A stretch of DNA of 64,000 bases from an uncultured Alphaproteobacteria bacterium (GTDB taxonomy: Bacteria > Pseudomonadota > Alphaproteobacteria > HIMB59 > GCA-002718135). Both the position numbers and the translations under genes were made by a program. Of the stretch, positions 56,576 to 64,000 are shown piece by piece; the stretch's first letter is position 1; the number at the start of each line of letters is the position of its first letter. The stretch is from positions 16,471 to 80,470 of the forward strand of contig CACFLO010000003.1 of NCBI GenBank assembly GCA_902567135.1, written 5' to 3'. Under the pieces are notes generated by a model. The model was not told where the DNA came from. It was given only the letters and a program-made list of their open reading frames with translations, and did no database searches.

Positions 56576-58078
56576 ATGGCACAAAAACTTTTTCTTGGTA
56601 TTGATATTGGCACTTACGAAACAAAGGGTGTGTTGGTTGATAATGCCGGTAACATTATTTCTCAAGCAGCAAAAAAACATGAAATGATAGTGCCCCAAAG
56701 TGGTTGGGCAGAGCACAGACCTATGGAAGATTGGTGGGGCGATTTCACTTATGTGTCAAAAAAATTAATAGAACAGTCAAAATGTAACCCTAAAGATATT
56801 TTGGCAGTTTCTGCTAGTACAATTGGACCTTGTATGTTGCCATTAGATAAAAATGGCGAACCTTTAATGAATGCAGTTCTATATGGGGTAGATACAAGAG
56901 CACATAAAGAAATTGATTTATTGAATTCTTCAATTGGTGAAGAAAAAATAATGCAATTTAATGGTAACGTTTTAACTTCTCAACAAGTAGGTCCAAAAAT
57001 TTTATGGTTAAAAAATAATAGACCTGAAATTTATGCTAAAACAAATAAAATAGTTAATGGTACTGGTTTTATTAATTTTAAATTAACTGGCAGATATACT
57101 ACTGATCATTTTTCCGCTGCATTTGTTAGCCCGCTTTACGATATAAACAAACAAGCTTGGAGCAATGAATTAAATGATGGAATAATCGATATAGAAAAAC
57201 TTGCAGATTTGGTTTGGACTAATGAAATTATCGGAAAAATAACTAGCACAGCCTCAAATGAAACAGGCTTAGCAGAAGGTACTATAGTTACGTCTGGCAC
57301 AATTGATGCAGCAGCTGAAGCAATTAGTGTTGGTGTAATTGGAACAGGTGATATGATGATGATGTATGGTTCTACAATGTTCTATATATTAGTTACTGAT
57401 AAAGTCTTGTCGGATAAAAGGTTATGGTATTCACCTTGGTTATTTAAAGGAGAACATTCCTCTATGGGTGGTTTAGCAACAAGTGGAACGTTAACACATT
57501 GGTTTAAAAATAATTTTGCACAAGAACTAACAGGTGATGATACATTTATTAGATTAGCTCAAGAGGCTGAAAAATCTCCACCAGGATCAAAAGGCATAGT
57601 ATTTCTTCCATATTTTTCAGGTGAGCGAACTCCTATACATGATACAAATGCTAAAGGTACTTTTTTTGGTTTAGACTTAACCCATGATAGATCTGATATG
57701 TACAGATCAATATTTGAAGGTATTGCATATGGCACAAATCATGTAATTGATGTGTATAAAGAATTAAATGCTATTCCAAAGAATTTATTTAGTGTGGGAG
57801 GAGGAACTAAAAATAAAGTTTGGTCACACACAACATCAGATGTTATTGGATTAAATCAAACTTTAAGAAAAAAAACTATAGGCGCCTCATATGGTGATGC
57901 TTTTTTGTCAGCTTGTACAGTAGGAGAAGTTCATAAGGATGATATTAATAAATGGAATGAAGTAGAATATCAAATTGAAGCTAATCTTCAAAATCAAGAA
58001 GTTTATAATAAGGGCTACGAAGTTTATAGAGAACTATATGAGAGTACCAAACACCTAATGAAAAAATTAAATACCTAA
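56576..58078 (+). CDS. FGGY family carbohydrate kinase
   Basis: Sugar kinase of 500 aa, of the xylulokinase/ribulokinase type. It has FLGIDIGTYETKGVLVDNAG with the phosphate loop, AVSASTIGPCMLPLDKNGEPL, VNGTGFINFKLTGRYTTD, the second-domain GTIDAAAEAISVGVI and FLPYFSGERTPIHDTNAKG, and FSVGGGTKNKVWSHTTSDVIG. The substrate cannot be told; a ketopentose or branched ketose fits the transketolase next to it. It ends 4 nt inside the convergent permease gene. Confidence 0.88.
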   Translation: MAQKLFLGIDIGTYETKGVLVDNAGNIISQAAKKHEMIVPQSGWAEHRPMEDWWGDFTYVSKKLIEQSKCNPKDILAVSASTIGPCMLPLDKNGEPLMNAVLYGVDTRAHKEIDLLNSSIGEEKIMQFNGNVLTSQQVGPKILWLKNNRPEIYAKTNKIVNGTGFINFKLTGRYTTDHFSAAFVSPLYDINKQAWSNELNDGIIDIEKLADLVWTNEIIGKITSTASNETGLAEGTIVTSGTIDAAAEAISVGVIGTGDMMMMYGSTMFYILVTDKVLSDKRLWYSPWLFKGEHSSMGGLATSGTLTHWFKNNFAQELTGDDTFIRLAQEAEKSPPGSKGIVFLPYFSGERTPIHDTNAKGTFFGLDLTHDRSDMYRSIFEGIAYGTNHVIDVYKELNAIPKNLFSVGGGTKNKVWSHTTSDVIGLNQTLRKKTIGASYGDAFLSACTVGEVHKDDINKWNEVEYQIEANLQNQEVYNKGYEVYRELYESTKHLMKKLNT

Positions 58079-58950
58079 CCTTTAATAGCTCCTGCCGCCA
58101 TTCCTTTAACAATATATCTCTCTAAAAAAATTGCCACTATGATTAATGGCAAGCATAAAGCAGCAGAAATAGCAGCCATATTCCACCATTTAATACTTTG
58201 GGAGGAAATTTGAGAGGCAACCATAACTGGCATAGTTTTGGCGTCTGTACTGGTTATAAGAGCAGCTAAAAAATATTCATTCCAACATAATATTAAGCAC
58301 AATATAAATGCACTTGCAATTCCAGGTAAAACTATTGGTAAAACAATTTTAAAAAAGCTCATCCATACACTCGCTCCATCCACCAAAGCTGCCTCTTCTA
58401 ATTCAATAGGAACAGCATTAAACTGATCTCTCATTATCCAAATAACTATTGGCAAAACTGTTAACGTATAAATCAATATCATACCAATATGAGTATCTAG
58501 TAAATCAAGCTCTCTATAAAGAACTAATACAGGCAAGGCTAAAACTACGGGTGGTAAAATTAATTGTGATAAAAAGAAAAATGAAATGTCAGGATTTCTC
58601 ATAAAACCAAATTTATAATTAAATCGGCTTAAGCCATATGCAGCAAATGAACCTAGTATTACAGCTAATGCAGAAGCACTTGCCGAAATAAAAGCTGTAT
58701 TGAAAAAACGTGCTAAAAACTCCTCTCTTGGATTAGACTCAACAAATAAAGTGTCGGGAGAAAATCCGAGATTTCGCCAACCTTTCCAGGATGGCTCAAA
58801 ATCTATCCAAGGAATTAACAAACCTTGAGTAACACTCGCAGCAGTTTTAAAAGATGTAGTCGCTGTCCAATAGATTGGGAATAAACAAATAAAAGTCCAC
58901 AATAATAGAATTCCGTATATTATTATTTTTTCACTTAAATTATTTTTCAT
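58075..58950 (-). CDS. ABC sugar permease, MalG-like
   Basis: Inner-membrane permease of a carbohydrate uptake transporter, 291 aa. It has about six membrane segments and the EAA loop LEEAALVDGASVWMSFFKIVLPIVLPG that contacts the ATPase. I start it at the ATG 58950, which overlaps the upstream permease stop by one base (TAATG); a start 21 nt further up (58971) is in frame. No ATP-binding subunit is in the window. Confidence 0.88.
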   Translation of the reverse strand: MKNNLSEKIIIYGILLLWTFICLFPIYWTATTSFKTAASVTQGLLIPWIDFEPSWKGWRNLGFSPDTLFVESNPREEFLARFFNTAFISASASALAVILGSFAAYGLSRFNYKFGFMRNPDISFFFLSQLILPPVVLALPVLVLYRELDLLDTHIGMILIYTLTVLPIVIWIMRDQFNAVPIELEEAALVDGASVWMSFFKIVLPIVLPGIASAFILCLILCWNEYFLAALITSTDAKTMPVMVASQISSQSIKWWNMAAISAALCLPLIIVAIFLERYIVKGMAAGAIKG

Positions 58951-60068
58951 TATGAAGCTCGCTGTAACCATCGATTAACAAATCGAATTAGGATGGTCAT
59001 AAGAATAACTATAAAAATCAAATAAACAAAAGATAGTAATGTGCCGTAGCCAACATTTGATCTATCCCTATATTCTCTTACGATAAAACTTGTTACACTA
59101 TCAGTGGCACCACCAGGACCACCAGCAGTTACTATTATTATTATATCTGCAAGTTTTAATTTAAATATAATTCGAATAACTAATGTTGTTAGAGATACAG
59201 GAAGCATTATTGGAAAAATTATATTTTTAAATAGAGTCCACTTATTAGCCCCATCTACTTTAGCAGCTTCCAGAACTTCTTTTGGTAATGCTTGAAGACC
59301 TGCTAATAACATAATAATCATCAGTGGGATAAATGTCCAAGCATCCATACACATCATGGTCAATTTTGCGATTACAGGATTACTAAAAAAAGTTGGAGTA
59401 TCCCAACCTAACCAACGAGCAAAACTTGCTACTGGACCAAATCGTTGTTCAAGCATAGATTTTCCAACCATCCAGCTTACTGCTACTGGACTTAACATGA
59501 GTGGAATTAAAAATGCTATTCTAAAAAATTTTCTACCCCGTATTTGTGAATTTAGTAAAATTGCTAACAAGAAAGCAATAGTAAATTCAACAAGAACTGC
59601 AAGTACGTAATAGATCATATTTTTTAAGGCATTCCAATAATAAGGATCAGAGATCATTTGATAAAAGTTATCAAGTCCATTAAATTTTCTTCCATCAATG
59701 GAACTTAAGTTCCAGTCTGTAAAAGAAATATACAATCCAAATAACAACGGAAAAATCACAATTGAAATTATGAACATTACGGCTGGAAAAACAAAAAGAT
59801 TTCTCTTTCCTCGTTCTCCATAAATTAACACTCTTGAATAACCAATTGCTACTGCCCAAAGGATATAGGCGTAAAGAACTGGTCTCCAATTAGTAAAACC
59901 AAAACTAATTCTTTCATTAGAATGTAGAGTTTGAATAATGGCAATCACAAACATCAATAAAAATGATGACCAAACAATAATTTTACCAGCTCTTTTAGTA
60001 GTTTGACTTACTGTAGATGGAGCAACAACATATAATGGATCACGTTCTATATATTTTATTTCACTCAT
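58950..60068 (-). CDS. ABC sugar permease, MalF-like, with extra N-terminal membrane segments
   Basis: Partner permease, 372 aa. The core matches MalF/UgpA-type proteins (LFVFPAVMFIISIVIFPLLFGLYISFTDWNL and EAA loop LEAAKVDGANKWTLFKNIIFPIMLP). Before the core are about 100 residues with two additional hydrophobic stretches (VWSSFLLMFVIAIIQTL and PVLYAYILWAVAIGY), giving about eight in all. It lies 67 nt after the binding protein gene, across a terminator-like hairpin. Confidence 0.88.
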   Translation of the reverse strand: MSEIKYIERDPLYVVAPSTVSQTTKRAGKIIVWSSFLLMFVIAIIQTLHSNERISFGFTNWRPVLYAYILWAVAIGYSRVLIYGERGKRNLFVFPAVMFIISIVIFPLLFGLYISFTDWNLSSIDGRKFNGLDNFYQMISDPYYWNALKNMIYYVLAVLVEFTIAFLLAILLNSQIRGRKFFRIAFLIPLMLSPVAVSWMVGKSMLEQRFGPVASFARWLGWDTPTFFSNPVIAKLTMMCMDAWTFIPLMIIMLLAGLQALPKEVLEAAKVDGANKWTLFKNIIFPIMLPVSLTTLVIRIIFKLKLADIIIIVTAGGPGGATDSVTSFIVREYRDRSNVGYGTLLSFVYLIFIVILMTILIRFVNRWLQRAS

Positions 60069-60090
60069 TATAAAAAAAAGAAATCATAAT

Positions 60091-60122
60091 AAAAAATCTA
60101 GCGACTAAGAATAGTCGCTAGA
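60091..60122 (-). terminator. Terminator-like hairpin between binding protein and permease genes
   Basis: TCTAGCGACTA (60097-60107) and TAGTCGCTAGA (60112-60122) form a perfect 11-bp stem with an AGAA/TTCT loop. On the minus strand a run of six U follows. Sited between the binding protein and the permeases, it would let most transcripts stop after the binding protein, giving excess of it over permease. Confidence 0.85.
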
Positions 60123-60135
60123 AAAAAAAATTAAA

Positions 60136-61803
60136 CTACAGTCCTAATGAACCTTTGTAGAGTTTGATTTGGCTCTCTCTACCAATTTGGTCTGTAATTT
60201 TGTCCCAAGCTGCAGCAATATTATCTGCACCTGTTTGTGCATCATATTGACCAGCAAATATTTTGGACAATTCGTCTTCTGCAATACTGTAGTATTGGAA
60301 GATACCTGGTATACGTGGCTCAATAGCAGCGTTCGGATGATTATAAGAATCCGCTTCTGAAGCTAAATAGTCAGATGCAAATGCTTCTGTATAACCAGCA
60401 CCAACCCACTCATCAACATTAAAGTGACTGTTTCTGTATGGCTGGAATCCTGAAGGATACATTGACATCCATAGTGATAGATCTTTACCACCAATATGTG
60501 AACATGCAGACCATGCAGCTTTATTTTTAGCAGAGTTCTCATCTACTGTTTTCATACAGTATAATCCCCAACCAATATAAGCCATGTTAGGTGCATAATT
60601 TGGACCACTAGCTAATGTTTCCCATTTGCCAGTTTGCCAGTTGTAAACATCATCTGAACCAGGCAAGATATCAAATCCTACGTTACCTTGAACAAGAGAC
60701 TCATCAGAAGTATTAGCGTTAGATCCAACATCTCCCCACCAAGATACCATAGAACCAGTACCTGCTAAGAATTGACTGAAACCTGTAACACCAGGATCAG
60801 CATTAATTTGATCAGGTGGTTGTGCTCCGCTTCTATCAAGAACATCTTGAATAGCTCTAACCCATGCAGGATTATTAACCATTGGTTTCATAGTATCAGG
60901 CTCAAACAAGAAAGCAGGACTATCCGGATGTTTTGCATAAGCTGTAGCAATACTTCCTAAGAAATAGAAACCAAATCCACCCCAACCTTTTTGAACATCT
61001 AAATATCCATAAGCTGGGAAACCGGCATGTTGCTTTCCTTTAAGGAAATTAGTTACTTCAGTAACCTTCTGCCAAGTTGTTGGAACTTCCCAATTACCAG
61101 AATGACCTTCCGCTTTCCAAGCAGCAGCTAACTCTTCATTTTCAAAGTAGTCAGTTCTGTAGTTGAAGTTATGACAGTCACCATCAATTGAAATTCTGTG
61201 TGTTACACCATCCCAAGTTCCTGTTGGAGCTTGTAAATAACCAACATAGTCACCTAAATCAATTTGATCAGCTACCCAATCAGGCATAGCAGAAAGTAAT
61301 TTCTTACCACCTAGATCTCCTTCAAAAGGTGCACCAGCTTGTAAGATATCAAAATCAACTGTTCCTGTAGCAATAGACTGTTGTAGTCTAGCATTATAAT
61401 CAGCTTGAGCTAAATCAATCCAATTAATTTTTGCGCCAGTGTATTTTTCCCAAGGCTTTAAGAAACCTCTATGAAGCATATTATGAAGGTTTAAACTGTC
61501 TAAACCCATAAAGTTTAGTTCAACTCCTTTAAACTCTCCTTCTTTAACTCGTTCTTTAGTTCCGCCTAAACACATCTCACCAACTTTTTGCCAGTCAGCA
61601 TCTCCAGGTGAACCTGCTCCAACTCCAGGAATTTTAAGAATAGCTTTTCTGAGTTCTGAATGCCCATCTGCAAATGAACTTGTTGCAATTGATGATAATC
61701 CACCACTCATTGCTGCAATAGCTCCAGCTGAAGCTGCACCTTTTACAAAGCTACGTCTATTTATTCCGTGTTTTAGAGCGTAATCATATAGTGATTTTTT
61801 CAT
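60136..61803 (-). CDS. Tat-exported ABC sugar substrate-binding protein
   Basis: Periplasmic solute-binding protein (family 1), 555 aa, longer than the usual 400-450. The N-terminus has a twin-arginine signal, INRRSFVKGAASAGAIAAMSGG, ending near SSFADG, so it is exported folded. The mature part has the class features ELNFMGLDSLNLHNMLHRGFLKPWEKYTGAKINWIDLAQADYNARLQQSIATGTVDFDILQ. A strong ribosome site (GGGAGGATATA) precedes the ATG. The ligand is unknown; the gene order points to the sugar degraded by the neighbouring enzymes. Confidence 0.88.
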   Translation of the reverse strand: MKKSLYDYALKHGINRRSFVKGAASAGAIAAMSGGLSSIATSSFADGHSELRKAILKIPGVGAGSPGDADWQKVGEMCLGGTKERVKEGEFKGVELNFMGLDSLNLHNMLHRGFLKPWEKYTGAKINWIDLAQADYNARLQQSIATGTVDFDILQAGAPFEGDLGGKKLLSAMPDWVADQIDLGDYVGYLQAPTGTWDGVTHRISIDGDCHNFNYRTDYFENEELAAAWKAEGHSGNWEVPTTWQKVTEVTNFLKGKQHAGFPAYGYLDVQKGWGGFGFYFLGSIATAYAKHPDSPAFLFEPDTMKPMVNNPAWVRAIQDVLDRSGAQPPDQINADPGVTGFSQFLAGTGSMVSWWGDVGSNANTSDESLVQGNVGFDILPGSDDVYNWQTGKWETLASGPNYAPNMAYIGWGLYCMKTVDENSAKNKAAWSACSHIGGKDLSLWMSMYPSGFQPYRNSHFNVDEWVGAGYTEAFASDYLASEADSYNHPNAAIEPRIPGIFQYYSIAEDELSKIFAGQYDAQTGADNIAAAWDKITDQIGRESQIKLYKGSLGL

Positions 61804-61907
61804 TATATCCTCCCGATATGAATTATAGTAATTAAGTTTTATAAATATAAGATTAGTAAGGCAACAAGAAAAACGTTAAAAAGGTATTTATTTTTAATAT
61901 AAATCAT

Positions 61908-62873
61908 ATGTTTACAAACAAATTTGCCACACGACTTAATTCATTTAAATCTAAATGGCCTGGTAATGAAAAACCTACTACAATCGAATTAATAAAAAGA
62001 GCATCAAAAGTTGAGGGTTTAACTCATTTAGATCTTAATTATCCTGATCACAGTGAGCCATCTATAAGGGAAATATCAGCTATTACAAATGATTGTGGTT
62101 TAGCAATAAATGGATTAGCGATGAGATATTATACAAATCCAGCTTTTAAATTAGGTGCTTTTACCAATCCTAATAAACAAGTTAGGCAGGAGGCAATTGA
62201 TTTAACAAAAGCAGCAATTGATGCATTAAGAGAAATAGACTCGAATTTATTAACTATTTGGTTAGGTCAGGATGGTTTTGATTATGGTTTTCAAGTTGAT
62301 TATAAAAAAATATGGGATGATGAAATAAATGCAATAAAAGAAATTGCTGAACATGATAAAGAATGTTTAGTTAGTATTGAATATAAACCAAATGAGCCTC
62401 GCGCATATTCCTTACTATCAAATTTAGGCACAACACTTCTGGCTATAAAAGATATTAATTTAAAAAACATTGGTGTGACAATCGATTTTGCTCATATATT
62501 ATATTCTAATGAGCAACCTGCTCTTGTTGCTGCCTTAATTGACAAACATTCACAAATATTAGGATTACATTTGAATGATGGGTATGGAAAAAGAGATGAT
62601 GGTTTAATGGTAGGCTCTGTTCATCAGTTAGCTACAATTGAGTTACTCTATCATATAACTAAATCTAAATATCAAGGACCAATATATTTTGATACTTTTC
62701 CAGATACTACCAATATGGATCCTATTAAAGAGTGTGAATTAAATATAGATACTGTCAGAAAACAATTAAAATTAGTTGATAAACTTATTAAAAATAATGA
62801 ATTGAGTACTGCAATTCAAAATCAAGATTCTATTACATCGAATAGAATATTTAATAGTATTTTGTACTCTTAA
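61908..62873 (+). CDS. Xylose isomerase-like TIM-barrel sugar isomerase/epimerase
   Basis: A 321-aa protein of the sugar phosphate isomerase/epimerase (AP endonuclease 2-like) superfamily. Likely metal ligands are Glu in LVSIEYKPNEPR, Asp and His in VTIDFAHILYS, His in GLHLNDGYGKRDD, and the last strand PIYFDTFPDT. It diverges from the binding protein gene across a 104-nt gap and is followed within one base by a PfkB kinase. A sugar isomerase for the imported substrate is the natural reading. Confidence 0.82.
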   Translation: MFTNKFATRLNSFKSKWPGNEKPTTIELIKRASKVEGLTHLDLNYPDHSEPSIREISAITNDCGLAINGLAMRYYTNPAFKLGAFTNPNKQVRQEAIDLTKAAIDALREIDSNLLTIWLGQDGFDYGFQVDYKKIWDDEINAIKEIAEHDKECLVSIEYKPNEPRAYSLLSNLGTTLLAIKDINLKNIGVTIDFAHILYSNEQPALVAALIDKHSQILGLHLNDGYGKRDDGLMVGSVHQLATIELLYHITKSKYQGPIYFDTFPDTTNMDPIKECELNIDTVRKQLKLVDKLIKNNELSTAIQNQDSITSNRIFNSILYS

Positions 62874-62874
62874 T

Positions 62875-63723
62875 ATGGGATCAAGCTCAATTGTTGTATT
62901 GGGAAGTCTTCACTACGATATTTTTATTAAATCAAATGCGATCCCAAAAATTGGCGAAACTGTTTTGGCAGAAAAATGGTTTCCTAAATTAGGAGGAAAG
63001 GGTGCTAATCAGGCTGTTGCTTTAAATAAAGAATCAATAAAAGTTAAATTCTTAAGCACAATTGGAGATGATTTTTTTTCAGAATTTTTGTTAAAAAGAT
63101 TACAAGAAGAAAATATATCACTTGAAAATATTTCAAAAGTAAAAGGAAATTCTGGCATTAGTGTTGCTATCTCAAATGAAAGTGGTGATTATAGCGCTGT
63201 GGTTGTGTCAGGTGTTAACTTGGAAATTTCAGATGCTTTACTGTATGATAATAACTTATGGAAAGATGCTTCTTTTCTAATGATTCAAAATGAAATTAAA
63301 GAAGAAATGAATTTAGCTGCTGCTAAGGAAGCAAAAAAAAGAAATATAAAGGTATTTTTTAATGCTGCTCCTGCAAAAAATATAAATATAAAACTATTTG
63401 AATTTGTTGATATTTTATTAGTCAATGAAATTGAGGCACAGCAGTTAAGTGAAGATAACTCGAGTAACTTTGTTACTATTGCTACAAAATTATCTAATAT
63501 AGTCTCTAAAGTTATAATCACTTTAGGATCTGATGGGGTAATATTGTGTGAAAAAGATAATACGCCTATTCATATTAAAGGTTTTCCCGTAAATGTTAAG
63601 AGTGCTCACGGAGCAGGAGATTATTTTGCAGGAAAATTTTTAATAGATTTTATAAAGAATAATGATTTTGAAAACTCCATAAGAATAGCTAATAAAAAAA
63701 CAGCAGAATTTATTTCAACTTAA
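62875..63723 (+). CDS. PfkB family (ribokinase-like) sugar kinase
   Basis: A 282-aa carbohydrate kinase. It has the N-terminal GSLHYDIFIKSNAIPKIGETV, the substrate motif GGKGANQAVAL (40-50) and the catalytic GAGD (246-249, Asp249 as base). It is slightly short for ribokinase (about 300 aa). Ribose, deoxyribose or another pentose are possible substrates. It starts one base after the TIM-barrel gene and precedes a second kinase of the same family by 46 nt. Confidence 0.88.
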   Translation: MGSSSIVVLGSLHYDIFIKSNAIPKIGETVLAEKWFPKLGGKGANQAVALNKESIKVKFLSTIGDDFFSEFLLKRLQEENISLENISKVKGNSGISVAISNESGDYSAVVVSGVNLEISDALLYDNNLWKDASFLMIQNEIKEEMNLAAAKEAKKRNIKVFFNAAPAKNINIKLFEFVDILLVNEIEAQQLSEDNSSNFVTIATKLSNIVSKVIITLGSDGVILCEKDNTPIHIKGFPVNVKSAHGAGDYFAGKFLIDFIKNNDFENSIRIANKKTAEFIST

Positions 63724-63769
63724 TAAATTCTTGTTTTCTATTAAAACAAAATAAAGTAGGATTATCAAT

Positions 63770-64000
63770 ATGAATAAATTATCAATTTTGGGTATCTTTG
63801 TTGCTGATCTTGCCTTTTTTGGAAAAATTCCAAAGGTTGGAGAAACAATTTTAGGAAAGGAATTTGTTGTAGGTCCAGGTGGCAAAGGATCTAATCAATC
63901 AGTAGCGGCTGGTAAGGCTGGCGCATCTGTTGAGTTTATAACTAAAATTGGAAATGATGATTATGGAAAAATGGCATTAAACACATACAGAGAAACAAAC
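63770..64000 (+). CDS. Second PfkB family (ribokinase-like) kinase, N-terminal part
   Basis: Open from ATG 63770 to the window end (77 codons). The N-terminus has ILGIFVADLAFFGKIPKVGETILG and the substrate motif GPGGKGSNQSVAAGKAGA, clearly ribokinase-like. It is similar to but distinct from the preceding kinase, so the two may be an old tandem duplication. A ribosome site (agtagga) lies upstream. The active-site GAGD would be beyond the window. Confidence 0.85.
   Translation, partial: MNKLSILGIFVADLAFFGKIPKVGETILGKEFVVGPGGKGSNQSVAAGKAGASVEFITKIGNDDYGKMALNTYRETN

Noticed and set aside
61804..61907. AACGTT-centred site in the gap between the binding protein and isomerase genes as a LacI-type operator
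   Set aside because: Only six bases are palindromic with AT flanks; too little to claim an operator.

Overview
The window is very AT-rich and gene-dense. Start/stop overlaps are common (ATGA, TAATG, TTGA), intergenic gaps are short, and no tRNA, rRNA, CRISPR array or transposase was found. The permuted two-piece tmRNA gene, the FtsZ C-terminal peptide and the alphaproteobacterial form of SspB point to an alphaproteobacterium. The AT bias and compactness suggest a streamlined marine lineage (SAR11, HIMB59 or AEGEAN-169 type). That placement is inferred, not proven.

Layout. Bases 1-14894 are the division and cell-wall (dcw) cluster on the + strand: partial ftsI, murE, murF, mraY, murD, ftsW, murG, murC, murB, ddl, ftsQ, ftsA, ftsZ. 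A terminator and lpxC follow. Bases 15852-22349 hold fumC (-), gpmA (+), sspB (-), a dimethylglycine/sarcosine dehydrogenase-like gene, a VTT-domain and a VanZ-like membrane protein, and a secreted hypothetical (-). Bases 22350-24421 are the least ordinary stretch. They hold an untracked 53-aa membrane protein gene, a rhodanese gene (-), a 194-aa exported protein of unknown function, and ssrA (tmRNA, -). A displaced copy of the end of ssrA lies beyond the exported-protein gene.

Bases 24422-25737 are folA-thyA, converging on mrp (-). From 26855 to 45430 there is one long + strand series: hflK-hflC-DUF2065-degP-miaA, ilvB-ilvH-ilvC-leuA, mreBCD-mrdA-mrdB, then a branched-chain amino acid type ABC transporter (livG, livF, livH, livM). 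Its binding protein converges on it across a bidirectional terminator. Bases 46791-52177 hold lhgO-like, gpsA, deoC and a two-domain ALDH16-type aldehyde dehydrogenase.

Bases 52270 to the end look like a carbohydrate-use locus: FucU/RbsD mutarotase, split transketolase, SgcQ/BtpA-like protein, SgcX-like M42 peptidase, FGGY kinase, ABC sugar permeases with a Tat-exported binding protein but no ATPase, a TIM-barrel isomerase/epimerase, and two consecutive PfkB kinases (the second cut by the window end). The substrate is not known. A branched pentose (apiose-like route through apulose phosphate and a split transketolase) or deoxyribose (PfkB kinase, DeoC, ALDH) are the two readings best supported by content. 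This locus and the ssrA neighbourhood are the places to look first for something new.
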